Shown: positions 48,015 through 60,400, counted from the first letter of the stretch. The stretch is DNA of 64,000 bases from Sclerodactyla briareus (GCA_026419785.1 JAODTK010005795.1:186001-250000), one strand, 5' to 3'. The notes: generated from the sequence alone by a model not told the origin. Numbers and translations are program-made.

Positions 48015-48690
48015 ATCAACTGGGACTCACAGGAGTAGGCATGGAGCAGACAGCCTGATTCTACCGATGGTATCCATCATTCACAATTACTCCCCTTTTG
48101 TACAGATGAGCGCATACAACCAACAATGGTCCAAACCCTCCCTCCAAAATGAGAGGTTCAGATTGCAACTCTCTCAAAAAATGTCCTACCGTGGATGAAG
48201 CCTTTGAGATAACAGCCTGATCGATCGAAAATATTCACTGGGGAAGATCAACTGCAAAAAGCAGCATCCGTAAAATAGCTTGAACATTGAGTAGCACTAT
48301 TGAGCTTTCTACTGAGCTGTGGTTAGTCAGCAAACCCTGCGACTCATCCCATTTAGTATCGAAGGGAAGTTGGCTAGAATGATCAGGTCATATTCTATTA
48401 GGTTTGGATATGTGTCCTTTCTAGACCTGTGCCAGTCCAAAGGAAATATGTTTGCCTGACTGTTGTTAATCTTGTTTCATTGCTTCTAATAGAATCTTCA
48501 TATAGTGGCCCAGAGGCCTAGCTGATAATGAAGGAACAACAGTTGATAAACTAGATCTCATGCAGGTGCAACCACAGCAATTTTTTATAGTGATTCTTTA
48601 GCCGGTGACTGATTCAGGAGGTAAAAATGCACACTGTCACCTCTCCAAATTTTCCCTAGTGCTGAGAATAAATTTCAGGAGCATGCATGA
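48015..48690. other. No supported gene
   Basis: No exon or clear repeat was recognised. Confidence 0.35.
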
Positions 48691-48824
48691 ACAGCACTAA
48701 TTGCCAAGGGTGCTGATCATCCCCCTAAACCTTAGTCCTGAGTCTCCAGCGCAAAAACAAAGGGACAAGTACACCCCAAATAGCTGTTTTCTTCTCCAGT
48801 GTGAAAACCTCAGTTCTGAGCATG

Positions 48825-50005
48825 ATATCCAGATGCATGATGGGATGAGTATACCCCAAACAGCAGTTTCTTCCCAGTGGGAAAATATTCGTTTTGAGCT
48901 CGATGTCCAGATGCATGATGAGATGAGTACACCTCAGCCAGCACTGGCAGTATTTCTTACCCAGAGCGGAAACCTGTTCCGACTGAGCAATAATATCCAG
49001 ATGCATGATGGGATGAGTACACCCCTCAGCCAGCACTGGCAGTTTTTCTTACCCAGAGCGAAAACCTGTTCTGAGCATAATATCCAGATGCATGATGGGA
49101 TGAGTACACCCCTCAGCCAGCACTGGCAGTTTTTCTTACCCAGAGCGAAAACCTGTTCTGAGCATAATATCCAGATGCATGATGGGATGAGTATACCCCA
49201 AACAGCAGTTTCTTATTCATTTTGAGTTTGATGTCCAGATGCATGATGGGATGAGTACACCCCTCAGCCAGCACTGGCAGTTTTTCTTACCCAGAGCGAA
49301 AACCTGTTCTGAGCAGTCCCCAGCATAGCAAAAAACCTTAGTTCTGAGCTTGATATTGAGATGCAAGATCGGATGAGTACACCTCAGCCAGCAGCACTGG
49401 CAGTATTTCTTACCCAGAGCGGAAACCTGTTCCGACTGAGCAATAATATCCAGATGCATGATGGGATGAGTACACCCCTCAGCCAGCACTGGCAGTTTTT
49501 CTTACCCAGAGCGAAAACCTGTTCTGAGCATAATATCCAGATGCATGATGGGATGAGTACACCCCTCAGCCAGCACTGGCAGTTTTTCTTACCCAGAGCG
49601 AAAACCTGTTCTGAGCATAATATCCAGATGCATGATGGGATGAGTATACCCCAAACAGCAGTTTCTTATTCATTTTGAGTTTGATGTCCAGATGCATGAT
49701 GGGATGAGTACACCCCTCAGCCAGCACTGGCAGTTTTTCTTACCCAGAGCGAAAACCTGTTCTGAGCAGTCCCCAGCATAGAATACCTTTAGTTCTGAGC
49801 TTGATGTCCAGATGCATGATGGGATGAGTATACCCCAAACAGCAGTTTCTTATTCATTTTGAGTTTGATGTCCAGATGCATGATGGGATGAGTACACCCC
49901 TCAGCCAGCACTGGCAGTTTTTCTTACCCAGAGCGAAAACCTGTTCTGAGCATAATATCCAGATGCATGATGGGACGAGTATACCCCAGACAGCAGTTTT
50001 CTTCC
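48825..50005 (+). repeat. Minisatellite with 453-bp higher-order unit
   Basis: The word AGATGCATGATG starts at 48831, 48909, 48999, 49086, 49173, 49238, 49452, 49539, 49626, 49691, 49812, 49877 and 49964, with a variant at 49359. Spacings are mostly 87, with 65 and 121 in a recurring pattern 87-87-65-121-(90/93). The block 48968-49350 is nearly identical to 49421-49803, exactly 453 bases on. The plus-strand open frame 48701-49225 runs through it because 87 is a multiple of three, but 65- and 121-bp steps break the frame and the minus strand is equally open, so I do not call a protein. Confidence 0.9.
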
Positions 50006-50159
50006 CCAGCCAGCAGTGTTCTCCCCAGCGCAAATACACAGCTGAGTGGACTGGCAGTCTCCACCCGTCAGAATGAACCAGTAATTTGATCGGTATAGTC
50101 GGGGTTCGTGCCCAACCAAATCTTGCAAGATGCTCCGATTACCTTGGCCAGCCAATTGA

Positions 50160-50910
50160 CCTCTGCCCCTCTGCCCCCTCTCGGAAAAAATAACATGGCT
50201 TGCTCAGGACGCTACTACCACTGGATATGGAGCCTAAACTGGCCAGGCTAGGTGGCTCGTTGAGGCTGCTGGACAGAACAGAACAGTACCACAAGAACAC
50301 CACATGACCAGGAGAAGAGAAAGTGGGTGGGGAAGGGGGGGTGGGGGGGGTGGGTGGCTGCTCCTTGGTCCTGACTACCTTGGTGTCGGAGTATACAAGC
50401 TATAGTGTTGACTGGTATTGACCCCGCTGCCTGAATATATATTAATGATCAGGCCCTTCTTCCTGCAATGATGAAACAATATCAAATTTCTATATAATGC
50501 CTCGTATACTGTATCTGGTATATTTTGAGCGACATGGATGTATGCATGATCGGAACAGCCGGCAGCCACAAGGGGGCTGACAAGCTCCCAGATCTGCCCT
50601 TTGGCAAGGCGCTCCCACCTCCATTGCTAATCTCTACCCAGGTGCTGAATAGGGGCCTACGAGGTAGTCGAGTACAATCAGCGCTGTGTTGAAGCTGCTG
50701 CCACTACATGTATACTCTCCGGGTTCGTCGGAGTGTATTCCGTTTATATACATGTCAGAAAAGTCAATGACGTAACACAGTGCTATGAAGTGTTTGCAGC
50801 GCTAAGCTTCTTGATCTAGGAGGGAATTCCCTCCCTGCGATTTATTCCAAGAGGGTTTTGAAGAGTGAAAAGAGGGGACTCACATATACAGTAACACTAA
50901 ACAACCCCAA
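50160..50910. other. No supported gene
   Basis: A G-rich tract lies at 50322-50360. No exon was recognised. Confidence 0.35.
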
Positions 50911-51324
50911 AACCAAGAATGTTTGGGAGGGAATGTCCTCTTGACATAATATTTCAGAAGGGATTTCAGCAACTAGCAGAAATCCCCCTTTCTCTCCCTT
51001 ATCGATATATTAAACACAAGCAGTTATTGTGCATTGAAAGCTGGAGATACCCTCGCCTACTTAGGCAGCATTGCATTCTGAAATTGTCGTGTCAAACACC
51101 TTTGATCATGCCCTTCAGTAACTTCTGCAACACAATTAGAGATGCTTACACTGAACACCTAATTTCCAGCTTTGATAATTCACAGGTGTAGAATGTGAGA
51201 CATGAAATCAGGTCCAAGTAGTCGAAAGCCAATTGGCCATTATACCACCTATATATTTCGCACCCCCAACTTGAAGAAGAAGAAGAGGTGAACATCATAT
51301 CATTCCTGTGTCCAGTTAGAGCTA

Positions 51325-51800
51325 GAGGATATCAGTGTCGCTTTGCATGCAACAGGTCCCGGGTTCGAATTCCAGCCGACCAGCACCGGGCGTTTTTCCA
51401 GAAGTGGCTTTGTACTTGAAGTAGACGGGCGTGTCTGGTATTAGGGTTTCCTGGCCTGCGGGTGAGCAGTGGGATTGGTCATTAGGGGGGTGTTCGGGGG
51501 AACTTGCATAGGTCTCGGCGGTCGGCGGTGAGCAGTCGCGTCGAACATCTTCCGTTCCAGGTCGGAGAAAGTGGTCAGATCCTGGAGTTCACTGATCGTC
51601 GTCGGAGGGGGAAGAAAAATTGCGGGTTCCCGGGAGCGGGATTGGTGTCACTCCCTGCCCTCGATATCATCTGAGCACTAGTCGAGAAGAGAAGGCGAGA
51701 TGTCGCCGGTGCTCATCCACGATCAAAAAATTCCGTTAGGTTCATGATGAGTCAATTTGGCTTCCTGAACCCGTAGCAATCAAATCAAATCAAATCAGTT
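51325..51800 (+). repeat. SINE copy 4, best preserved (tRNA-derived)
   Basis: A tRNA-like head has the B box GGGTTCGAATTCC at 51361. The body has GGCGGTGAGCAGTCGCG, GTGGTCAGATCCTGGAGTTC, ATCTGAGCACTAGTCGAGA and GGTGCTCATCCACGATCAA, then GGCTTCCTGAACCCGTAGCA. It ends with a clean (AAATC)n tail, AATCAAATCAAATCAAATC, at 51779-51797. About 475 bp. The tail type suggests a LINE partner that ends in the same short repeat. Confidence 0.8.
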
Positions 51801-52038
51801 TTAGTCCCAGGCTTTCCCCCCAAAATGGAGGTGGTCGGATTCACCTTACTCTTGTAGCACTGCCATCGTGAGGATTTGTTGAAACATACAGACAGCAACC
51901 TACAATATGCCTGTGGGCAATTCCATTAGTTACATTTTTGAAGACTTTGGGTCCTAAATGGTCCGATAAGCTCCACCATTAAATAATTTGAATGGCCTGC
52001 TCTCCATACATCGGTAGGGTAACAAATGTACCTAAAAA

Positions 52039-52458
52039 ATGGCAAAGGACCAATTGATATATTGTTCTGTTGATATAGGTACATGGAAGTGTCGGTTACT
52101 CACGTTACATTTGAAAATCACCCTCAACTCCAAAAATGAATTTCATTTAAAGAGTGTTCTTTTCCTGGATATATTGATAAAACTTAATACATGTTCTTGG
52201 ACCTTAGATGATGATACAAATATAGACACACTTAAAAACACACCTGGTCTCATGCTTTATAAAAATAATGAATTTACCGGTTACTCACATTACGGTTACT
52301 CGTGTTACATTTTGTCACCACTCACAACTGATACAGGACAAAGTGTGACATTGGATTTAAACGATCAATGGGGACCAAAAAGAGACACAGTAGCCTATTT
52401 GAAATTCTTAACTCTCATTCCAGTTATGGTCAAAAATCATATAATTAAAATCTATTGA
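52039..52458 (+). CDS. Unrecognised 139-codon open frame
   Basis: It runs from ATG 52039 to TGA 52456-52458, translating with phrases such as YCSVDIGTWKCRLLTLHLK and GYSHYGYSCYILSPL. The AT-rich context makes such a frame possible by chance. A TACTCACRTTAC word repeats inside it (52095, 52282, 52297), suggesting repeat DNA rather than a gene. No domain recognised. Confidence 0.15.
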   Translation: MAKDQLIYCSVDIGTWKCRLLTLHLKITLNSKNEFHLKSVLFLDILIKLNTCSWTLDDDTNIDTLKNTPGLMLYKNNEFTGYSHYGYSCYILSPLTTDTGQSVTLDLNDQWGPKRDTVAYLKFLTLIPVMVKNHIIKIY

Positions 52459-52667
52459 GTGAGTGTAAATTTTAGTTAAACTAAGTCACTTTTTGCAGAA
52501 ACCAAAAATTAGAACAATTTCACAAAAAGTGGGTTTTCCAATGAAAACTGATAGTTAAGATTCCGATCTAGCTGAAAATAATTTTAAATGAAGGGAATTG
52601 TCGGATAACATTCCATCAATATCAACAGAGCCTTGTAGTCCTGTAACGCAAAGGTAGAGGCAATATT

Positions 52668-52868
52668 TCAGTTTGCGGCAAGTCCCATCGTCATGGATTG
52701 TCCCTATCCTCGTTGTCCCTGTTCCAGTCCCTTGTGCTGAGAGGCCAGCGAGTGGGCAGCAGGTACTATTTCAAAGTTCTTTGGTAGGACCCGACGGGGA
52801 ATCGAACCCCCGTCCTCACGGATGGAAGGCGGACCTATCAATTGGGGGCCAACCCACTTCTGCATAGG
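52668..52868 (-). repeat. tRNA-derived SINE, second family, minus strand
   Basis: On the minus strand GTCCGCCTTCCATCCGTGAGG leads into GGGGGTTCGATTCCCC, a perfect B box and T arm, followed by GTCGGGTCCTACCAAAGAAC and the non-tRNA body. The head retains anticodon-arm-like sequence, but the 5' part is decayed. This type of tRNA-headed SINE is common in marine invertebrate genomes. The overlapping plus-strand open frame is an artefact. Confidence 0.65.
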
Positions 52869-52889
52869 ATGGTGGTGTTATTTTTTTTT

Positions 52890-55330
52890 TGTTCATTTTG
52901 GGAAACCAATATGTAAATTGAGAATTATTCCAGTTAGAAAGTGTATGAATTGAGGTACAGTAGAACCAATTTACTACCCAGAAAGATGATTATGACATGA
53001 ATATACACAGTACCTGGAGAGCATCGATGTAGGACAATGGCTGGTCCATCTGGAAGAAAAGGGGGGGGAAGTTTTTCTGGTTACTATTTTGGGGATTATC
53101 ACGGAACAGCTCACATATAAATAACAATAACTTGATGGTTCCATCACAACCTTGGATTTAAGACCTCTGGCATAAGAAAACCATATTGTAGTCAGGGTAT
53201 GGGCTATGTTCCCCCCTCCTTTCACTTACCACCCCAATCAAGATTTCAACTCTACAGTTTGACATTGCTGACAGCATGTTTTCAATGGTTATTTAGGGAT
53301 GCGGTACAAACCTAATTTGGCATTCCACTGCATCCCATCTGGATGCTTCCAGATAGAAACACTATGAATACATAATGAAATTTCTGTCCACCCCGTGACA
53401 CTGGAGTGTCACAGTGGAGTCCGAGGGCAATGGAGTCCGAGGGCTGTCTATTGTCAGAGCACCTTTGAATGAATTGTAATCTGGGTGCATTGGGACGGCA
53501 AAATGCATGGGATGCGTGTATCATGTTCGCATTTGGATGCATCTGAAATGCATGCACCCTGGGTTTAGGTTTGTATTGCATACCTTAGAATTAGACCGCA
53601 AGTTCATCTCATGTTACAGCAGGGGTCAATTAATCCCAATCTTCACTTTAATAACCCCCCATGACCTCACTCTATTCACCTCTATGTTTCCAACAAAATT
53701 AGTTGCAGATTCGTCACTCACCTCGGAATTGCAAGGCAAGGATTCACCAATCACGATAAATTTCTTAGTTGAAGATTCACCCTTGCTCTCTTTTCCATTT
53801 GGTGGAGGATCATCAGTTGGTAAATGAGTGTTAGGTCAAGATCCACCATTCCTGAAATTCTGAACTCCCAAATTATACTACCGATATCTGTAATAAAATG
53901 CCCGGGGGGGGTTACATTTTCAAAGAGGGGGGCGATTATTTGATGGGTATTTTTTTCTAAGGCAAAAATATAATTATGCCAATATAGGCTTCCAAAATTT
54001 CTCATACTACACTGTGTTAGGCTACTTCCCAAATACTATACATTTGTGTACGGCTCTGTTCAAGGAATAATTTTATCGTTAGTAGTGAAATATTCTTCCT
54101 AACCTTCATTGGAATGTCTCAAAAAGGGGGGGGGGGGGTTCTATTACGGGGGGGGGCTCCTAGTAAAGATTATACGGGTATGATTACTGCGCTCCTCAAA
54201 AGCTACAAAGCAGTTGGTGGCCTATCAAAGTAATCAATCAGAGACCAGGGGCTATTGGGCGGCAGATCTTCCATTTGACTTCTGCATCTTCCAAGGGCGT
54301 TTAAACTACATTATGTAGTTTGTGTTAGTATCTTTTCTTCAGGAGGAGGGGTTGGGTGCAGTTCCTGTTTATGTGAAATTAAATCAATCACCATTCGTAA
54401 CAAAATTTCGAGGATGGACGATTCGCTCCAACGAATTGGTGTGCTCAGTGCAACCGGCATTTCCTGTAAGGCATGTATGACGCATTTTGACGCAGTGCCT
54501 CACTTATTTGAGGCACTGGCCTTTAGAGCAATAAGTTAAAAAGAAGGGATTTGTAGTGCAAATCAGGTGACACTAGGGAATTCGATTCAAAAATTGAGGA
54601 AAATGACAATTTCGACTCACTGCCAAGAATTTCAGGGGAAACACTAGTGTCAATGCGAAAATCTAATTAGAATTGTGAGTGTGTGCATGACTTCAGGCTA
54701 GCGGGAAAATGTATACGTTCAAGATACACATTTTTTAGAATATTGGGCTCCAAGCTTCCACGTCGACATTGAATATGCAGCAATCCTTGAGCAGGGTGGG
54801 GTGGACATTACAGTTACCTCCTGCATACTACAATGTGTTTCGTATTGATTGTAAGGAACACATAACAATAGAACTGTCTCCACTCAGTCAGACATGCTTG
54901 ATTCACGGGATGAACAATTTTACAAGCACTAGTCTCGGGTGAAATACTTGAAATATTTCAACCTGTATTGATTCAGGCGTTTGTTCAAAATACCTTGAAA
55001 GGACATTGTCAATTACAGTCGCTTAGAGCTGCTGACGTGGGGTATAGGCGATTTTGGTAAACAGAAAGTCACTATGGCCTTGGCATTATCAACGATCAGG
55101 CCATCAAGCTTCCCTACATGTACTTACCATAGTAGCTGCTAAGCAGTTGATGTTCATCAGTGCAGGGAGGAGCTGAATGATGAAACAAAAGAGGTTGACA
55201 CTCTCATTATTCTACTGAGTTAGTGAAAAAAGGGCTAGGAGTGGGGAGAGGGGGGCACATATGGTGCTTCCCCCCCCCCCCCCCCGGGTAGCAAAATATA
55301 AAATTTGTCATGGAGCTTGGGCAAAACAGA
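52890..55330. other. No supported gene
   Basis: G-runs lie at 53060, 53905, 54126 and 54147, and a C-run at 55270-55286. Further 3' exons of the minus-strand reductase might lie here, but none could be recognised. Confidence 0.35.
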
Positions 55331-55344
55331 CCTGATTTTTCGAA

Positions 55345-55800
55345 GGACAACTGCAGGCTTGGATACAATAGAGGTTATAATTGTGGGAAATGGAAAACTG
55401 TATTATAGGTCCAAACCCCATTTCAATACGATGTTCCTATGTGGAGTTATTGGCCTTCAAAGTTTGGGCCATTAAGCACAGAAATTGGGGAGAAGCCCAC
55501 TGCGCAATAATGCATGATGTCACCCATGGACAACACAGGAAATGAAGTTATGTATTTGGATGGTTCATTTTGTTGATTAAGTTCAAAGGAGCAGAAATTC
55601 GGTTGTCTTTCTCTCACCAAATAACCATCAACACCTACCAACCCACTACAGCAATCCCCGTCCATAGACTAAATGCTTTTTCAAGTGAAATTAATGTTTG
55701 AATCAATAGAAAACAAGGATGTTGCAGGGGGTGCATGTATGGCACATTTATTGTTGCATGTTGGGATGCATTTCGATCTTGCACATGACAGTTAGTTCCT
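55345..55800. repeat. Inverted partner of the 47.5-48.0 kb element
   Basis: It starts GGACAACTGCAGGCTTGGATACAA (55345), equal to the reversed right end of the 47.5 kb element, and continues collinearly: CCCCATTTCAATACGATGTTCCTATG (landmark), 'TTGGCCTTCAAAGTTTG', 'TTGTCTTTCTCTCAC', 'CATCAACACCTACCA', 'CAATAGAAAACA' and 'TTTCGATCTTGCAC'. Similarity fades near 55800 and the second terminal repeat is not found. Confidence 0.75.
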
Positions 55801-56020
55801 TTCTTTGAAGGGTTGGGTCTATAGGAGAGAGGTTATAAGGGAAGAGGTTGGCTCCCTTCCCTTTGGAAATTTTGTCCCTGCTTTCACCTGGCCTTGGATG
55901 AATTTTGGTGCTCCAATGACTTCTGCCAAATTGTTTCATGAAGAACAGTTAGTGCCCTTCTTTGAGAGATTTGGTCTATGGGGAATAATGAGGGGAGGTA
56001 TAAGGAGAAGGTGACTCCCT
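55790..56020 (+). repeat. Short tandem duplication, about 155 bp
   Basis: 'CAGTTAGTTCCTTTCTTTGAAGGGTTGGGTCTATAGG' (55790) recurs as 'CAGTTAGTGCCCTTCTTTGAGAGATTTGGTCTATGG' (55946), each followed by a purine-rich stretch; both given as landmarks. Confidence 0.6.
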
Positions 56021-56225
56021 GCCCTCCTGCAATGCAGAGCATGATCATGCACTTGTACACTTGAAGAAGAGAAATTTGCCACTATAGAGAGGAATTCCGC
56101 CATTATATGAGGACTCATCCTAGTGCACTGCAATGAAATATGATATTGTGCTGTGGGAATGGTACTGCAACTAGAACAATCTGGATTAGTGGTTGTGGGA
56201 ATGATACTACCGTCCATTTGTTCAC

Positions 56226-56242
56226 AACCCCCCCCCCCCCCC
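56226..56242 (+). repeat. C-run
   Basis: About 14 C at the 3' side of the reductase exon at 56289-56463 (minus strand). Confidence 0.85.
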
Positions 56243-56288
56243 TCCCAACCCTATGCTTCTCGATCTCCAGGGCTATATACGTCTACAC

Positions 56289-56463
56289 TTTTCTCGATCC
56301 TCCAGCTCATGGAAGTACATCGGGTGCGTGTACGACATGCCCACGTTGTTCACCAGAACACCAATTTCCAGGTCCTTGAGCTGTTCACCGATGTCTCCGT
56401 ATATCTCGCTCCCAGAGGTGAAATCAGCTGCAATGATCCTCGTCTCAACCTTGTGCTTGCTCT
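56289..56463 (-). CDS. HSD17B12-like reductase, exon with NNVG motif
   Basis: The family (very-long-chain 3-oxoacyl-CoA reductase, also called 17-beta-hydroxysteroid dehydrogenase 12) is an ER-membrane SDR enzyme using NADPH to reduce 3-ketoacyl-CoA in fatty-acid elongation. After a pyrimidine-rich acceptor (TTTCAACCAG), the exon reads SKHKVETRIIAADF, TSGSEIYGDIGEQLKDLEIG and VLVNNVGMSYTHPMYF, and ends at HELEDREK before a GT donor at 56288. NNVGMSY is the SDR NNAG-type motif in the form typical of this subfamily. The catalytic YxxxK exon is not seen in the window. The reading frame is intact throughout this 175-nt exon. Confidence 0.8.
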
Positions 56464-56469
56464 CTGGTT

Positions 56470-57380
56470 GAAAAGGAAAAGAAGGAAGAAGGAAAAAAAT
56501 AGGAGGTTGCTATATATGCTACGGTATATACCTGTACCAAATACATGTACTCTTGAGTGATAGGCCAAATTCAGCCAGAAGCGATCCAGTCACTTTCGTT
56601 GGATTCCTCACATTTACCAATAACATACTTTTTCGAAGGATGGAAAGGAGGGGGGAAAGGCCATAGCTTCTTCTCCGCTGATGCTAGAAAGGACGGAAGG
56701 AAAACTGTATGGGAAATGATGCTTTCCTACAGTACTGTAGATCTTGCTGCACAGGTCTAATTCACTGTACAGTGTAGCTTCATAGGTAGCATGTGTGCTG
56801 CCCACAGTACAGTTACTGTAACTAATTTAAAACATGTACTAGTAGGCCTAAATAATGGTGGAGGTACTGTAGAATAGGTTACACAGGGCCTACATTCCAC
56901 TTTCGCCTACGCACAAAACAATAGTGAGCAGGCAATGTGAGTGTTGAGTTCCATACGCGCGGATGGCATGCAGACCCAAGCTGTGTACAAATTGACAATA
57001 CCGCCATCGATAACTGGTCTGTGTGGGAAGACGTTGTTCAGCACGCTATATCATGTACAGTACAGAATCCCTACAGTATGCTTGGCCCGACGAAGAACAT
57101 TCACTTTTCAGGATGCACCAATCTCCCCCTGTATTATATGCTCCATTGATTACAAGTGTCCTCTAGACTCTGGTATGAACACGTCACCGTTGGTCTGTTA
57201 TATACGTCCAGAGGGCGTGCTCAATGACCGAATTGCGTAGGAGCATATGGCTGACCTACCCACTTCACTCTTGGCATACCTGAAGATACAGCATGTCAGA
57301 GCATTGATGTGACTGGACCAAATACCCAGGGACACATACCTCATTGCAGGCAACCCAACCCAGGTCTGAGGCATGTACTC
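56470..57380 (-). other. Probable intron of the reductase gene
   Basis: Lies between two exons with matching phase. No internal feature beyond pyrimidine tracts was recognised. Confidence 0.55.
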
Positions 57381-57383
57381 CAC

Positions 57384-57468
57384 TCAACAATCTCCGATGC
57401 TGCAAAACATCCTTCAATTTGGACTCTGTCCGGCTCATCAGCACAACATTTAGACCTTTGGAAGCCAG
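57384..57468 (-). CDS. HSD17B12-like reductase, beta2/alpha2 exon
   Basis: Acceptor TTGTTATCACAG at 57469-57480. The exon reads LASKGLNVVLMSRTESKLKDV, the segment following the cofactor glycine motif, where the SR of MSR sits at the usual NADPH-preferring position. The donor GTGGAGT begins at 57383. The phase-1 end joins in frame with 56463. The last 30 bases fit the family better in another frame (AASEI-like, expected between KLKDV and the exon at 56463), hinting at a small indel near 57403. Confidence 0.75.
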
Positions 57469-57479
57469 CTGTGATAACA

Positions 57480-60400
57480 ATAGGGAAATATGGTGGAACT
57501 TGGCTTGACCTGCTTCTGTCAACGAGGAAACAGTTTATACAGTGATGTGCTCACACTCAGTGAGCCATATTCATGATCAGTGAAACCAGCAGCACACTAG
57601 ACATGTGCAGAGGGTAAACCGCACAACGTTAAGCCCCGCCAGCAAACAGCGTGTGTGTAACTTTTCGAGGAAGCACATTAAATTTAGTAAATTTCAAACC
57701 CAGTGACTTTGAAATGCGCCACCTGTTGTTCAGGTTCCAACGTGTAGTCACATTACCAAAGATTTGTTAACATTGTAGGAAAATTGCATGATTGAGATTC
57801 ATGCAAATCAACTCATTGTGACCTTGATGAAATGCCCTCCATATTGTAAAGGACTAAACAAACTTTATCAGTTCAAATCCACCGATATTGTTCAAATCCG
57901 ACAAAGAAAAATCTAACCCACAAATTCACCTCTGGTGACCTGTTGAAATCCAAACCAGTTATTCAGGACTGACTTCAGGAGACCGCCGCTACACCCCCCA
58001 GAAACCATAGGGCCTAATATCCCTGGTCCTTCCAAGTGAGGGGATATAATGAAGTATATACTGTGGCACGAGGTACCCACAGGGAATGCAATGTATAGGT
58101 ACCCACAGGGAATGCCCACCATACAGTATACATTCACCTGGGTAGTAGTAGAGAATCAAGAGTGCAGGCATTCTGCATACGGATATTGTACTGTAGAGAT
58201 CAGTAACAGATAGTGTAGCGTAGGATGCTCGGCCAGTCATAGCGGGGGCTCAGGTCAAAATGGCGGGGCCATTTGGGGGCGAAGTAATGGAGTTTCACAT
58301 TGTGGACCACTATTAATGTACATTATACAGCATCACTGAACAAAATTTTAGTGCTGGGCATCATGGCATCCGATCCTACTTGAGTGCTCCGCACTACCTG
58401 AGTGCCAAGGCCCAGCCCGGAGCAGACCAATGTTGGCTACATTTTCTGCCAACTATCAATGCTGTGACTATGATTATTATGCAGCATTGAAAATAACTTG
58501 GTGCCTAAAAAGCTTAAAGCACCAGTTCTACCCACTTCTGGAAGCGATTCAGCAATCCACTCAATTGTAAACAAATACATACGTGACTGCTAATCAGGGT
58601 CAGAAGTCCAGTTCTATAGGTCCATCTCTTTTGTCAAAACAAAAACATGCTCAGGGGTCAGTTGAATAGTCATGATGGATAATTTTCGCTACCTGTCACT
58701 GACCAATGTTCTTTACAGGATATATTCACAGTCGAGGAACCAGGTAATCTAGGGGTGAGTTTGGTCCATTCGCAAAAAAACAAAAACAAGGCGATCGCCA
58801 AAAAGTGTCTCGTTGGGTTGCAGCGATCAGTGGTTCCTATTACTAACGACACTACACACTATACACAACCAACTAAATTCATGCAGACCGTCGTCATGTC
58901 AAAATAGAACTATCACATATCTACTTAAGTTCTCAATGAGTGACTCTTATTACAAATGCTCTCTCCATAGATACCCAAATTTGAATAAAGTTCTATCAAA
59001 CCCTATCTCACCCAACAAGAGAGGTTTCTTTTTCTGCCCAAAATCCAACTTGAAATGCTCTCTAAAATCCTCTTCAGGGTAGCAAGCACAGCCAGTCGCC
59101 TGCCTTTCAAAATCATTTCACCCATTATTATTGCCTTTTATTTTCCAAGCAGCAGGGACATTCCTTCCCCCCCCCCCTGCCAGGCAGCAAACAGCTGCCC
59201 CCCCGCCCCCCACACACCAACAAACTATCCCCACGCAGCAGTCAAGGATGTCCCAAAATATATCTTTAGGAAACCAATTTGTCCCCAGTCCCCGGCCAGG
59301 AAGAGAGGAAAGAAAAATGTTACAGTATTTTTGAATGTCTAAGCACATAATCAAATTGGTTGGTTAAGAGAGGGTTTGCTGTGGGCAGCTTATACAGCCA
59401 TTGTCACAGGAGTATGGTTAACTCGTTCCTCCGTGCTTATTCTAACAGAAGCTATTATATGATGGAATTCAAATTGCTGAACATTCAAAACACATCATCA
59501 GTAAATGTTAACGGACCATACCTGGTGAGTTTGGCGAAATTCTTACCAAGTTGGAAATTGGAATATATTATGAAAATAAGGCACATACAATAACCTCTAA
59601 TGACCCAGCGTTTACCGTCAAAATGATCTGGATCCAAGGTGGATCACATCCACGCAAGTTTCGTGAAATTCTGACAAACTTGGGAATTTGCATAAATCAT
59701 TCAAATTAGACCACGTAATTAGCAATGTCAGGCTGAAAATCTAATCAGATCCTGTTACACCCAAACTTGGGGATCCACCACAAAATTGCGTATAATCGGC
59801 CCACGGTTTGTGAGGAATCCTGCTACGAGGAAGTGTAAACATACACCAAACACACAGTGTCCACTATAAGTTCTTCTGAATCACGGCGAGCCAAGAAAGC
59901 AAAAGACCACAAAAGCGCCTTCTCAGGCCACTGGATTTTTGACTCAGTTCCAAGTTTGGAATTCGATGATCATGGGGAAGTTGGTTGGGTATCATAGGAC
60001 CTATGTGCACGAGAAGTGTGTTCATGGGGATCTGGCTACAAAAGGGTCGATCCAAGTGGCTTGTGATAGAAATTGAGGACAAGTGCCTCAAGTCAACCCC
60101 AGAGCCGATGATACTACCTGCTCACATGTGTTATACAAAACTAGGTGTTAGTCACAATCCTGAGAAAGTAAAAAATATGTGCATGCTGCGTCTGTCACTC
60201 AGTGTGATCAACTGGAGAAATAGGGCTTGTTGCCCCCCCCCAAAAAAAATTGCCCCGGTCTATGAGATTTCATAGGGACATGGGGGTTATCGGATGCATT
60301 CAGGAATCTAATAGCCCCTGGGTCCTCGTTTATGATGGGCCCCGGTATCGGTATCCAGGGATTTAGTTAGGGGCGTTAAATTGGGTCATTTCAGTAGTTT

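Noticed and set aside
48701..49225. 174-codon open frame in the minisatellite
   Set aside because: It exists because most repeat units are multiples of three. Unit variants break the frame and the opposite strand is equally open.
48825..50005. CRISPR array
   Set aside because: Units of 87, 65 and 121 bp without unique spacers, in an animal genome, indicate a minisatellite.
50919..51191. MFGRECPLDIIF, reminiscent of the MFGRE..LPID motif of Ty3/gypsy integrases
   Set aside because: The following 75 residues and the upstream sequence show no integrase features; one short motif is not enough.
52668..52868. Functional tRNA gene on the minus strand
   Set aside because: The T arm is good but the 5' half is decayed and a SINE body follows.
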